Below the pieces are notes generated by a model. That model ran no database searches and was not told where the DNA came from. It worked only from the letters and a program-made list of their open reading frames with translations. The translations under genes were made by a program, and so were the position numbers. From Coriobacteriaceae bacterium (lineage in GTDB: Bacteria > Actinomycetota > Coriobacteriia > Coriobacteriales > Eggerthellaceae), in contig SUUF01000030.1 in assembly GCA_015062635.1 (NCBI GenBank), positions 1-20,927 on the forward strand: a stretch of DNA of 20,927 nucleotides, written 5' to 3'. Positions 8,701 to 16,242 of the stretch are shown here, in pieces (position 1 is the first letter of the stretch; every line of letters starts with the position of its first letter).

Positions 8701-11700
8701 CGTTATTCCTGCTCAGGTATACATCGCCCGTCCGGAAGTTGATGGAGCCCTCCTGCGCGTAGTGCACGCCGCCCAGGTCGAGCACCAGCTCGCCGTCCAC
8801 GTACAGCCAGAAGTCGTCGTCGCCCGAGAACTCGAAGACGATGTCGTGGCCCCAGTCGTCCAACCCGCTGGCCGTTTGCGTGAACGTCGCTTCCATCTGC
8901 ATGCCGAAGAAATAATTCACCGCGTCCTTCGCATTGACGGTCTTGTTGCCGGGTGCGGTCGGATCGTTTTTCGCCGAGACGCAATAGAGCGGCTCGCCTT
9001 TGCGCGCGTTGAGGTCGGACAGCTCGTTGGCCAAGACGTCCGTGGTATTGGAGAAATGCGCGACGCTCGCCGGCAATTCGTCGGAATCGCAGGTCATAGC
9101 GGTCAAAGCGCTATAGGGCATGAACTGCCCGTGCTTGCCCGTGCCAGTCCTACCCGGGTAATCCTTGATGCCGCCGAGCTGGTCGTATACAGTGAACTCG
9201 TCGGTAGGCTCGCCGGTTTCATCGAGCAGGGTCGCGAAGTTCGAGGTGCTGTCGTACTCGAAATAGCCGCTCTCGTTGTGGATGCTCTCCAGGAACAGCT
9301 TGTTCACTGTCGTCATCTTTTCATCGTCGAACAACTGGGACAGGTACACGGGCTTAGCGTCGGTAAGCCCGGTCACGCTCGTCCGATATGGATAGCCGTC
9401 TACCAGGTTGGTGGAAAGGAGCCCCGACACGCCCCGGGTGTCGCCGCCATCTTGGTCGCCATTGAAGAAGTTGTATTGCTCGGTATCGCGGTTTTGCCTG
9501 TTAATCGGGTTGTTGAAGTCGATCATCTTCATGGTGATGCCGTAGTCGTTGTTGTCGATGGTCTTCACCGTGGTGAAATCGACCTCCGGCTCGTCGGGAT
9601 CGACCGTGGTCATCACCGCGAAGTAGAAGTCGTCCGCCTCGGAAAGCGGGCACGGCACCACGTGGCCGTCTTCCACCTTCAAGCCTGCATAGGCATAGGC
9701 AGGGTCATCCCACGCCGTGATCTTCGTATAGGCCTCGCCGAGCCGACGGCCATTCAGGTTGATGCCGAAGGCACCGTCCGTAAATACCTGCCCGCCGTAC
9801 GCCACTTGCGGCGCGAAGTAGTTGTGATATTCCACGTTCTGCAGCTCGTAGTAGTTGGTGGGTTCGCCCGCCGCGTCCACGTATTCCGTGAACTCCCACA
9901 AGGCGCCGTTGATCCGGCTGCCAACCCACTCGATACCGTCGCCGGTGTCGTAGCAGCGGATGAGCGAGCCGTTATGGTCGACGGCATAGAACTCGTAGCG
10001 CTTGGTCGTATCGTTCCACACGCGGGTATAGATGACGACCTGCGACTTCTCCACGTCCGGATCCGGATTGCCGTACTCCTCGGGGCCGTATACGTTTTCG
10101 GTATCGGAGACGCTCACCTTCTTGGCGGTGTAAAGCTGGAAGTCATCGTCGTCTAAAGCCTCGTCCCGCTCCACCAAGTTCAGCCACGAGGTTGCGGAAT
10201 TACTGCCGGTACCCCAAAAGCCCCTGCTCACATCGCTTTGGTTCGCGTTCAACTCGATCTTGTAATTACCCACGGAAAGCCGGAACTTGCCGGTGTTCTC
10301 GCCCGTGCCGGAAGTCACCTTGAAGGCGGTGGCATCGTCGGCATCGACGAGCGTGAGCGCCTGGCTGTTCAACGCAAGGTATTTCTCGCCGTCGTCGGTG
10401 GTCGTCGAGATGGTGTACGTTCCATCAGACTGGGCGTGGAAGGTCCACATGGTGATGTCTGTGCCCTCGGCCACCAGCAAGATGCCGTCATTCGTCAGCA
10501 CGTTCGGCTTCATCAGCATCTCTTGCGCAGCAAGGTGCTTGTCATCCTTTTCTTCAGCCATCAGCGCAGCGCTCGTCGCAGACTCGTTGTGATAGGCGAG
10601 CCCGTAGGTTTTACCGTCCAGATGGTACGGGTCGTCCAGAATGCCGACTCCCGCGTTGATCGAGATCTGGGAATTCGCGGCATTGTTCGCATCAGTGTAG
10701 AGCCTGAATCCCCCGCCACTTCCGGAGTATTGCAGCCATCTGTTAACACCCGCGACCTTGAGGTGGAAGGTATCGTCAGGTTGTGCACTCACTTCGAAAG
10801 CGGTTTTATTCTCGGGGCTCAAGCTTACGTTGTTGTTATTGGCCGGATTCAGAGCATACAGATACTGCTTCTGCCCATTGACCTCGACGTAAAGGTAGCA
10901 CTGGTTGCTCTCGCCCTCCACGAGTTCGAGATGCCAAACGCCCGCATGCGCCAGGTCTGCCGTTTGCACGACGCTATTGCTTCCGCTGACTTTGATTGTC
11001 GACCCGAAATATACCGGCGAGGCGGTGTGGTTCTTAATTGACAAGGTGAAATCCTTGTCAACCAATTGCTGCAGGAAGCTGCTTACCGGATCCTCCACCT
11101 CGACGATGGCGTATACCGAAAACGCATCCGATTCGAATTTCAACGTATCCTCGGCGCCGATGATGCGCCGGGTTTCATCCTCGTTGACGACCTCGACCTT
11201 TTCGATGACCTCGGCTTCGCGCAGCTCTTCAGGCGCGGCGTCTTCCGACGCATCGGCCACGTGCACCAGAATGGGATTGTCGATATCGCGGACCTTATCG
11301 GTGGTGATCTTCACCTCGACGGGCTTGGCGGGCTCGACCTTCTCGCCCTCGGCATCGTAGAACGATATGTCGACAGCGGTCAGGCTCTTTACTTCGCCCT
11401 GCACGGTCTCATCGTCGCGGATGGCCGCATCGACAAAGTCCCGCACCTCGGCAGCAGGCACTTTCTTGATACGCATCGTCGTGCCTTCGGCGAAAGCGCC
11501 TTCCGGAGCTTCCACGGCAACCGTGAGCGTCACTTCGTTATTCTTATTTTTCAGCTCTTCGCGGAACGACTGCGCGGGCATGTCGGCGGCGTCGTCGGCT
11601 TCATCAGCGGTGTCGTCTTCGGTTTCGTCGGCCTCGGCGTCATCGGCCTCGGGGTCGGCGTCTTCCGATTCGCCGGCCTCGTCGTCGGCGTCCTCGTCGG

Positions 11701-12127
11701 CATCTTCTTCCGCATATTCCCCGTCGTCGGCTGCCGGTTCGTCGTTGGCATCCTCAAGCGCCGGCTCTTCTTCCGGCTCGGCCTCGGCGGCGGCTTCGGA
11801 ATCATCAGCCACATCCTCGTCGGCCACGTCTTCGACTGCCTGCGTTTTCATAACGGGTGCTTCATCTGCGTCTTCGGCATCTTCGGCGGCGTCGCTCTCG
11901 GCTTCCAGGAAGAAGCCATTCTCTTCGGTGGCCGCGTCTTCGGTGATGCCGATGACCGGGTCCATCAACACGAGGCACGTGACCATCACGACGGCGCAGC
12001 CAAGCACTGCGACAAGCCAGCGCATGCCGCGCTGGAAATGCAGCGCGCGCACGAGCTCAGCCACCCGCGCCGCGAAGCTAAGCTTCTCGGCGTGGACGCT
12101 TGGGCGTCTGTTGCGCGGAGCGGTCAT
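5726..12127 (-). CDS. Giant LPXTG-anchored multi-domain adhesin (SpaA/Cna-B type)
   Basis: This is a 2133-aa cell-wall-anchored surface protein. The long N-terminal signal has its hydrophobic core near residues 36-56. A low-complexity Asp/Glu/Ala stretch follows at about 65-180. Next comes a beta-rich domain often seen in large Gram-positive adhesins (about 185-345), then beta-sandwich or trefoil-like segments (about 355-830). A fibro-slime-type domain lies around 1040-1180 (SGDDDFWLYVDGELVLDLGG). A pilin-like segment at about 1392-1542 and several Cna-B/SpaA prealbumin-like domains (about 1580-1655, 1725-1800, 1840-1940, 1965-2065) follow; such domains commonly form isopeptide bonds. The C-terminus is LPSTG (2100-2104), a hydrophobic helix and a basic tail. 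The start has GGGGAGG upstream. The ligand is unknown. No sortase gene is present in the window. Domain limits are estimates. Confidence 0.9.
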   Translation of the reverse strand: MTAPRNRRPSVHAEKLSFAARVAELVRALHFQRGMRWLVAVLGCAVVMVTCLVLMDPVIGITEDAATEENGFFLEAESDAAEDAEDADEAPVMKTQAVEDVADEDVADDSEAAAEAEPEEEPALEDANDEPAADDGEYAEEDADEDADDEAGESEDADPEADDAEADETEDDTADEADDAADMPAQSFREELKNKNNEVTLTVAVEAPEGAFAEGTTMRIKKVPAAEVRDFVDAAIRDDETVQGEVKSLTAVDISFYDAEGEKVEPAKPVEVKITTDKVRDIDNPILVHVADASEDAAPEELREAEVIEKVEVVNEDETRRIIGAEDTLKFESDAFSVYAIVEVEDPVSSFLQQLVDKDFTLSIKNHTASPVYFGSTIKVSGSNSVVQTADLAHAGVWHLELVEGESNQCYLYVEVNGQKQYLYALNPANNNNVSLSPENKTAFEVSAQPDDTFHLKVAGVNRWLQYSGSGGGFRLYTDANNAANSQISINAGVGILDDPYHLDGKTYGLAYHNESATSAALMAEEKDDKHLAAQEMLMKPNVLTNDGILLVAEGTDITMWTFHAQSDGTYTISTTTDDGEKYLALNSQALTLVDADDATAFKVTSGTGENTGKFRLSVGNYKIELNANQSDVSRGFWGTGSNSATSWLNLVERDEALDDDDFQLYTAKKVSVSDTENVYGPEEYGNPDPDVEKSQVVIYTRVWNDTTKRYEFYAVDHNGSLIRCYDTGDGIEWVGSRINGALWEFTEYVDAAGEPTNYYELQNVEYHNYFAPQVAYGGQVFTDGAFGINLNGRRLGEAYTKITAWDDPAYAYAGLKVEDGHVVPCPLSEADDFYFAVMTTVDPDEPEVDFTTVKTIDNNDYGITMKMIDFNNPINRQNRDTEQYNFFNGDQDGGDTRGVSGLLSTNLVDGYPYRTSVTGLTDAKPVYLSQLFDDEKMTTVNKLFLESIHNESGYFEYDSTSNFATLLDETGEPTDEFTVYDQLGGIKDYPGRTGTGKHGQFMPYSALTAMTCDSDELPASVAHFSNTTDVLANELSDLNARKGEPLYCVSAKNDPTAPGNKTVNAKDAVNYFFGMQMEATFTQTASGLDDWGHDIVFEFSGDDDFWLYVDGELVLDLGGVHYAQEGSINFRTGDVYLSRNNVHTTLLAVFTDNFTKRYQAEHGGANPSADELNEFLGEYFEYDEATGSFSPIFKDFTTHTMTMFYMERGAGASNLHMRFNLASVKEGSFILSKELSGADSESNSLIKFPYQIWYQDRSIPSDKNWVLLGHNPGESDLVVYQGSKSRKVEYAEEFTPAGCTTPYKHVFFLKPGEAAEVALPDNALTVEPYNAPVYRVVECGVNPNVYNAVTVNSSDAAIETSAEGERKDYATDAEGTGKTTHERPAVKFDNHVRDGAMRTLSITKKLYDETGLNELQYPDDQTAFRFRLYLGNENADANSLSLANEYPYFVKDPNGYYCEWDISSQSFISLDYTDYADLVAHMAEMSAAEKESIIFVTSSNGSISRIPAGYTVEVRDLVAGTMYKVEERIDEIPKGYTLRLEDGYTRVDNDKEDMYGTNPISGTMAIPASETEEDPAIQVRNQKGWGLTVDKVWTDADFMASHDSIYFAVYTESNGTLTLLDGSVRELAAPSTSLYYFFDNLQQIGTTFDHFVVREVTLSGEYTVDDDGKVTGGDGFVVAPIEPDGTLEIGGTPIGGTHQDGFEYTVMYQPGEQTTANENVRTDVVTNSRPGIALYKTDWAGKPLADATFTLTDEDGLNVAAKSYTSKANGLITTAYLKPGIYTFTEIATPKGYAALDKPMTITVGEGYDVSVSGVDAQYYSLQNHEADDLMAATITIKNRTNALRAVKLDASTNTPLEGAHFALYLQVTGSDGKPRPDYLPMEGFGDMVSGADGVLNDITLENVPRGTYYLREALAPENYDLLGMDLCFTIGQDGRVSINTEGYESWLTASTDAETGLVTYTIRIFNGKMKMVSFKKVDAADPEHSALLGAEFDLYPVVDGERQETPLMSGLVSGADGLLALQDVTVHSIPMGTYHLVESNAPAGYNPLPEAVTVNVTAEGVTWIQPDADAGEPRTAAGDGTATAPYLVVVTNTAGVELPSTGGSGTLPLYLLGLVLVAGSALVLLRTRRMA

Positions 12128-12345
12128 CTGCTCGCCTCCCCTCGGGTTTCCCGTGATGGCCTTGTGGTCTAGGCTGATTTTATCAACAGCTTCACTTCAC
12201 CTGGAAAATGCCTCGGCATTGCCGCGTTTTTGAAAAGATTTGTCACAGTTCATTACACCCACGGTAGTGCGCGATTCTCTTTCCCGCGATCTGCATTTCT
12301 GCCCGTCATCAATTGTTACGCGAAACACGCCCGTTTAAGCCCAGG

Positions 12346-12388
12346 ATGCACCTGACAAAGTCACCGGAGGGGTTTGTCAGGTCGATAG
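12346..12388. repeat. Palindromic element, right copy 1
   Basis: This 43-bp unit is identical to 12395-12437, from ATGCACCTG to GTCGATAG. ACCTGACAAA (12350-12359) and TTTGTCAGGT (12373-12382) form a perfect 10-bp stem around the 13-nt loop GTCACCGGAGGGG. The core matches the copy at 5458-5488, about 6.9 kb away on the other side of the adhesin and selC. Confidence 0.9.
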
Positions 12389-12394
12389 CTCCCG

Positions 12395-12437
12395 ATGCAC
12401 CTGACAAAGTCACCGGAGGGGTTTGTCAGGTCGATAG
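12395..12437. repeat. Palindromic element, right copy 2
   Basis: This is an exact second copy of 12346-12388, separated from it by 6 bp, giving a 49-bp period. It has the same 10-bp stem (12399-12408 with 12422-12431). Exact identity of two tandem copies in noncoding DNA points to recent duplication or active maintenance. Confidence 0.9.
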
Positions 12438-12557
12438 GAACCGATCAGCAGTCCATCATGGGGCGTTCTTCAGACAGCCGGAGGACACGCTGCGCAACAG
12501 GCAGCGCTGATTGCATCTGCAAGCAGGACGGCGGACAAACCGCACGCACCGGCCCGG

Positions 12558-13751
12558 CTATGATCGCTTCGAGAGCTCCTCGAGCTTTGCGAGCTCCTCG
12601 GGGGTGTTCGCGTTTGCGAAGACGCCGCCGAGCGGAACGATCGCGCGCACTTCGGCGGGCGTGAGCTCGCACACGTCGATGGCGTCGATGAGGTCGCGAA
12701 TGCGCATGCTGCCGCTTTCCACGAGGTCTCGCGCCTTCGGTCGGCACACGTCGCGGCGGTACACGGCATGCATCGGCTCGAACCCATGACGGTTCGCAGG
12801 CACCACCGCGTCGGCACCCGTCTGAACGAGCCGTTCCACCTGATGCGCAAGCAAAACCGGCGAGGCCAGGGCCATGTCGCACGCCACGATGGCGACCAGC
12901 GGGTTCTGCGCGGCCTCGAATGCCGTGGCGAATCCGGCGAGCGCGCCGCGTTCCGGGAAGATATCGGGCACCAGCCTGATGCCGGCTTCGGGGTACTCGT
13001 CGAGCAGGAAGGCCAGGCGTTCCGCCTCGTTCGTGGTGATGATGAGCTCATCGGCTGCCGGAAGCAAACGCTCCACCATATGCGAAATGAGCGGACGGCC
13101 GTTGAACGGCACCAACGCCTTCGAGGTGCCCATGCGCCGCGACTCGCCGCCCGCCTGCAGGGCGACCGTCACCTTCGGGCGGGCGTAGCCCTGCTCGATG
13201 AAATCGGCCACCGATGCCGCAAGCGCCGCGAACGCCGGGACGTCTTCGGCATCAGGCAGGGGAAATGCCTGCAACCCCTGACGGCGGGCGTAGTCGAGCA
13301 CCTCGGGCATGTCGCTGGCAGCGGCGACCATCGACGCGGGCGGCTCGCCTTCGAGCAGCGCCTTAGCGGCTGCCTGGTCGCGTTCGCTCGCAGCGCGCAT
13401 CACCTCGATATAGGGCAGACCGCTTTCCCGGTATCCTTCCACGACGACGATGTCGTGGCCGGGCATCGTCTGCAACAGGTCTGAGCATTCCACCTCGCGC
13501 GCAATATCCTTGATGCGCGCGATGGCATCGGGCGCAGCGATGACGACCTCGGTCGCCCCCGCATGACGATGGCGGTAGGAATCCTTTCCGGGAACGTCGA
13601 TCTCGAAACCCACGTGCCCATGATGCTTGATGGTGCCCACATCCAGCCCGCGCCGCGCGAGTTCCTCGATGACCGCGCACACAAGCGTGGTCTTCCCCGA
13701 GTTGTGCCGTCCGACGAATGCGATGGCCGTGCTATGGAGCAATTCGTGCAT
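12558..13751 (-). CDS. mobBA: MobB-MobA fusion: molybdenum cofactor guanylyltransferase
   Basis: This 397-aa fusion has two parts. Residues 1 to about 185 are MobB-like, a GTP-binding protein with the P-loop GRHNSGKTT (14-22) and conserved IKHHGH (41-46). Residues about 193-397 are MobA, with the nucleotide-binding signature LQAGGESRRMGTSKALV near 198-214. MobA attaches GMP to molybdopterin to make the bis-MGD cofactor; MobB is an accessory GTPase. NapA, encoded upstream on the same strand, needs bis-MGD, so the location makes sense. The ATG at 13751 is preceded by GGAAAGGA and sits where MobB homology begins; an earlier in-frame start would add 26 unrelated residues. A terminator separates it from the nap operon, so it probably has its own promoter. 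Confidence 0.94.
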   Translation of the reverse strand: MHELLHSTAIAFVGRHNSGKTTLVCAVIEELARRGLDVGTIKHHGHVGFEIDVPGKDSYRHRHAGATEVVIAAPDAIARIKDIAREVECSDLLQTMPGHDIVVVEGYRESGLPYIEVMRAASERDQAAAKALLEGEPPASMVAAASDMPEVLDYARRQGLQAFPLPDAEDVPAFAALAASVADFIEQGYARPKVTVALQAGGESRRMGTSKALVPFNGRPLISHMVERLLPAADELIITTNEAERLAFLLDEYPEAGIRLVPDIFPERGALAGFATAFEAAQNPLVAIVACDMALASPVLLAHQVERLVQTGADAVVPANRHGFEPMHAVYRRDVCRPKARDLVESGSMRIRDLIDAIDVCELTPAEVRAIVPLGGVFANANTPEELAKLEELSKRS

Positions 13752-13968
13752 GCCGATTCCTTTCCGCAGGTCTACCCATTGTAGAAGAACCCGCCGCACA
13801 TGGTCCCGCAAACGGGCAGACAGCCGCATACCAGTCCCCCAATGGGCACCGCCAACGCATCACGCACGATGCATCGATTCCTCGGAGCCTTCGTAACATC
13901 GCACGCCGTTCGGGGGGACGTAAAGGGGCACCACCCCGCCCCGCCCCACCCCAACTCTGGATGGCGGC

Positions 13969-13997
13969 AAAAAGAAAGCCCGCCGAAGCGGGCTTTC
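13969..13997 (-). terminator. Rho-independent terminator of the nap operon
   Basis: GAAAGCCCGC (13974-13983) and GCGGGCTTTC (13988-13997) form a perfect 10-bp stem around a 4-nt loop. On the minus strand a run of five T follows (the As at 13969-13973). It lies 21 nt past the stop of the last nap-operon gene. Confidence 0.93.
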
Positions 13998-14018
13998 GGA
14001 TGGCGCTGTCGGAAGCGG

Positions 14019-14837
14019 TTACGCGGCCTTGGCGAGCTCCTTGTGAGCCTTCGCGGCGGCCTGCGCCTCGGCGGCGGTGCGGGTGGCGCCGGTGGTTTCG
14101 GTGCCGAACGCATTCGCCTCGATCTGGCGACGCTGGTCGACGGTCAGCCAGCCGTCGGGAATCGGCGCATCGTCGTGGCAGTCGGAGCACATGTTCACCG
14201 ACTGGCTGTGGCCCTTATGGCAATCGGTGCACTGGTTCACGCCGTAATGCTGGTCGAACTTGTGCGGGTTGCGGTCGCCCATATGCTCGGTGGCCTTGGT
14301 GAGCTCGTCGCGGGTGAGGATCTGCGTGCCCTCGGTGGTGGTGTGGCAGCCCTCGGCCAAGCAGAACTGGTCGGCCGTCACGCTGCGGTACTTCACCAGC
14401 TGGTCGCCCGTGGCATCGTGCATGTAGTCGTAGCCCAGGCTGTTCGTGCCGGCGATCTCGTAGTTGCCCGTCGCCCAGTGGATGCCCTCGGTGATCTGCT
14501 CTTCCATCGCGGCCACATGGCACTGCAGGCAGGTCTGGTTGTTCACTTCCTTGTGCATGAACGCCATCATGGCCATGCTGTCGGCTTCAGTCGCCATTTC
14601 GTTGCCATAGGCGTCGTATTGGCCGTCGGTGTAGTTCACCAGATACATGTCCATGGGGCTATGGCAGATGGCGCCGCAGAAGCTCGGCTGCTCGTGCCAC
14701 TGGTAGAAACCAATGCCGCCGACAATCACCACGGCAAGAATGACGCCAATGGTGACCTTGGCCTTCTTGGATATGCGCTTCAAGCCCTTCGACTCGTTGG
14801 GCTTCTTCTCGGGAGCGCCTTGGGTGTTCTCGCTCAT
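14019..14837 (-). CDS. Pentaheme NapC/NrfH-family membrane quinol dehydrogenase
   Basis: This 272-aa cytochrome c has an N-terminal membrane anchor (about 28-45) and an extracytoplasmic heme domain. It would take electrons from menaquinol and pass them to the nitrate reductase, the role of NapC or NrfH. Five heme-binding motifs are visible: CGAICH (54-59, three residues between the cysteines), CLQCH (103-107), CLAEGCH (159-165, four residues), CTDCH (203-207) and CSDCH (217-221). After the first heme, HSPMDM offers a Met as in NrfH. NapC and NrfH normally have four hemes with CxxCH, so both the extra heme and the spaced motifs are unusual. The start at 14837 has GGGGAGAG upstream. It is the last gene before the terminator. 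No other NapC or NrfH is in the window, so it might also feed NrfA. Confidence 0.88.
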   Translation of the reverse strand: MSENTQGAPEKKPNESKGLKRISKKAKVTIGVILAVVIVGGIGFYQWHEQPSFCGAICHSPMDMYLVNYTDGQYDAYGNEMATEADSMAMMAFMHKEVNNQTCLQCHVAAMEEQITEGIHWATGNYEIAGTNSLGYDYMHDATGDQLVKYRSVTADQFCLAEGCHTTTEGTQILTRDELTKATEHMGDRNPHKFDQHYGVNQCTDCHKGHSQSVNMCSDCHDDAPIPDGWLTVDQRRQIEANAFGTETTGATRTAAEAQAAAKAHKELAKAA

Positions 14838-15000
14838 AGTCTCTCCCCGTCTCTCACCCGCCGGGCGTCTCTCCCTGCCCGGCATGCACGTCCAAACATT
14901 GCTAGACGTTAATATCCATTTCGATTATGCAACAGTCAGGCCGCTTTGGGTAGGGACGGATGGCCCTGCAATGCGTCCGGACAGGCACGACAGTGGCGCG

Positions 15001-15885
15001 TTACAGCTTCAGGCCCGGAGCCGCGGGGCCGATCTTCAGCGCCCCGGTCGGGCAATGGTCGACGCACTTGCCGCAGAGCATGCAATCGCCCGAACGCACG
15101 CGGTCTTCGTCGCCGGCGACAGCGGCATCCAGCACGGCGGGGTCGACCAGGCATGCCTGCTTGCATTTGTTGCACGTGATGCAGGTATCGTGGTCAATCT
15201 TCACGCTCAGCACGCCGACGGTGCCCACCACCTGGTAGAAGCCGCCGAGCGGGCACAGGCTGCGGCACCACACGCGGTGTCCCCAGAACAGCTCGGCCAC
15301 CACGATGGCCACCAGCGTGTACACGCCCAAAAGCGACCCGAACAGCAGGCCGCGGCTGAACGCCCCGATGGGGCTGAACGACTCGAACACCGGAATGCTC
15401 GTGATCGCCGAGAGCACGAGCACCGCGAGCGCGATGATGGGCTTGGCGATGCGCGGCACCGGCATCTCGGAAACCTGAATGCCGAGCTTCCCGCGCAGCC
15501 AATCCACCGCCTCGCCCAGCAGGTTCACCGGACATGCCCAGCCGCAGAACGCGCGCCCGCGAATGATGCCGAACCCGATGAGGATGGGCAGGCACCACAC
15601 CATCGTGCCGACCACCGTCTTCGAAGCGGCGATGACCTGCGCGGTCGCGAAGGGGTCGAGCAAATCGATACCAAAAATCTGCGAGGATGACAAGCTGCCC
15701 CATACGGCCATGTCGGCAGGGGTCACGTCCAGGGCGAATTCCCCGCCCGTGCCGATGTAGGCGCCGGCAAGCCCCCACCCCGTGAGCAGCAAGGGAGCGG
15801 CGAACAGGCACAGGATGATCACCTGCACCACGTGACGCGAAACGGTCCAGGGCCCGACCCCGCCTTTTTTCTTGTTGGAAGCCAT
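15001..15885 (-). CDS. napH: NapH, membrane ferredoxin-type protein of the nitrate reductase system
   Basis: NapH is an integral-membrane iron-sulfur protein that, with NapG, forms a quinol-oxidising route to periplasmic nitrate reductase. The 294-aa protein has four likely membrane helices (about 18-42, 88-108, 147-167, 183-203). It carries the family CxxxCP motifs CGWACP (114-119) and CRSLCP (207-212). The C-terminal cytoplasmic domain has two [4Fe-4S] motifs: Cys235/238/241/245 and Cys268/271/274/278. The ATG at 15885 is chosen over a GTG five codons upstream because AGGGGG lies at the right distance from it. It is separated from napD by 107 nt containing two hairpins. Confidence 0.93.
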   Translation of the reverse strand: MASNKKKGGVGPWTVSRHVVQVIILCLFAAPLLLTGWGLAGAYIGTGGEFALDVTPADMAVWGSLSSSQIFGIDLLDPFATAQVIAASKTVVGTMVWCLPILIGFGIIRGRAFCGWACPVNLLGEAVDWLRGKLGIQVSEMPVPRIAKPIIALAVLVLSAITSIPVFESFSPIGAFSRGLLFGSLLGVYTLVAIVVAELFWGHRVWCRSLCPLGGFYQVVGTVGVLSVKIDHDTCITCNKCKQACLVDPAVLDAAVAGDEDRVRSGDCMLCGKCVDHCPTGALKIGPAAPGLKL

Positions 15886-15918
15886 GCTATCCCCCTGCAC
15901 TCACGGTATGGGAAGGCA

Positions 15919-15991
15919 CGGGCCGCCCGACGCAGCTCTGGCGGCCCGCATTGGCGGAAACTGGCGAAAGGAATCGCTTCCTCCTTCCGCC
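15919..15991 (-). other. Two hairpins in the napD-napH gap
   Basis: CGGGCCGCC (15919-15927) and GGCGGCCCG (15940-15948) form a 9-bp stem with a 12-nt loop. GGCGGAA (15953-15959) and TTCCGCC (15985-15991) form a second, 7-bp stem that encloses a small AGGAA/TTCCT hairpin and abuts the napD stop. Neither has a T-run in the direction of transcription. They are likely mRNA processing or stability elements that set different levels for napGABD and for napH and the cytochrome. Confidence 0.55.
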
Positions 15992-15992
15992 G

Positions 15993-16235
15993 TTATTCCA
16001 GCTCGTCTTCCACGCTCACATACACCAGGTTCACGTTCCATACATGCGGTATGTTGATGAACCCGCTCGCGATGTCATGGCTCTCATCGATGTTGGCGGC
16101 CTCGATGGTCACCACGATGCGGCCGGTGTCTGGGTCGGAGCCCTGCACCTCCACCCCGGGGGTGGCGGCCAAGGCGGCCGTCACCTCGTCCAGGCTATCG
16201 GGCAGGGCTTCGACGATAAGGCTCGAAATCGCCAT
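15993..16235 (-). CDS. napD: NapD, chaperone for NapA maturation
   Basis: NapD is a small cytoplasmic protein that binds the twin-arginine signal peptide of NapA and holds back export until the molybdenum cofactor is inserted. The 80-aa protein has the NapD pattern: ISSLIVEA at the N-terminus, a central TGRIVVTIEA strand, and a C-terminal helix ending GFINIPHVWNVNLVY followed by an acidic tail. Its length is typical. It starts 7 nt after the napB stop with only a weak AGG-containing ribosome site, so translational coupling is likely. Its presence supports the reading that NapA here is exported by Tat after cofactor loading. Confidence 0.9.
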   Translation of the reverse strand: MAISSLIVEALPDSLDEVTAALAATPGVEVQGSDPDTGRIVVTIEAANIDESHDIASGFINIPHVWNVNLVYVSVEDELE

Positions 16236-16242
16236 GTGCTGC

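Larger units (their letters stand above)
12128..12557. other. Upstream region of the adhesin gene
   Basis: This 430-bp region has no gene that I can support. Nearest the adhesin start, a minus-strand TAAAAT (12177-12182) is a fair -10 candidate, but no good -35 is visible. A TTTGTCACA half-match to the palindromic element occurs near 12240. The two full tandem copies are at 12346-12437. The 12438-12557 part, downstream of the mobBA stop, shows only a weak CGCTG/CAGCG hairpin and no clear terminator. Confidence 0.5.

Noticed and set aside
5538..12437. A selC-integrated genomic island carrying the adhesin
   Set aside because: There is no integrase in the window, and I found no second copy of the tRNA 3' end marking an attachment site. 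The flanking palindromes are reported instead.
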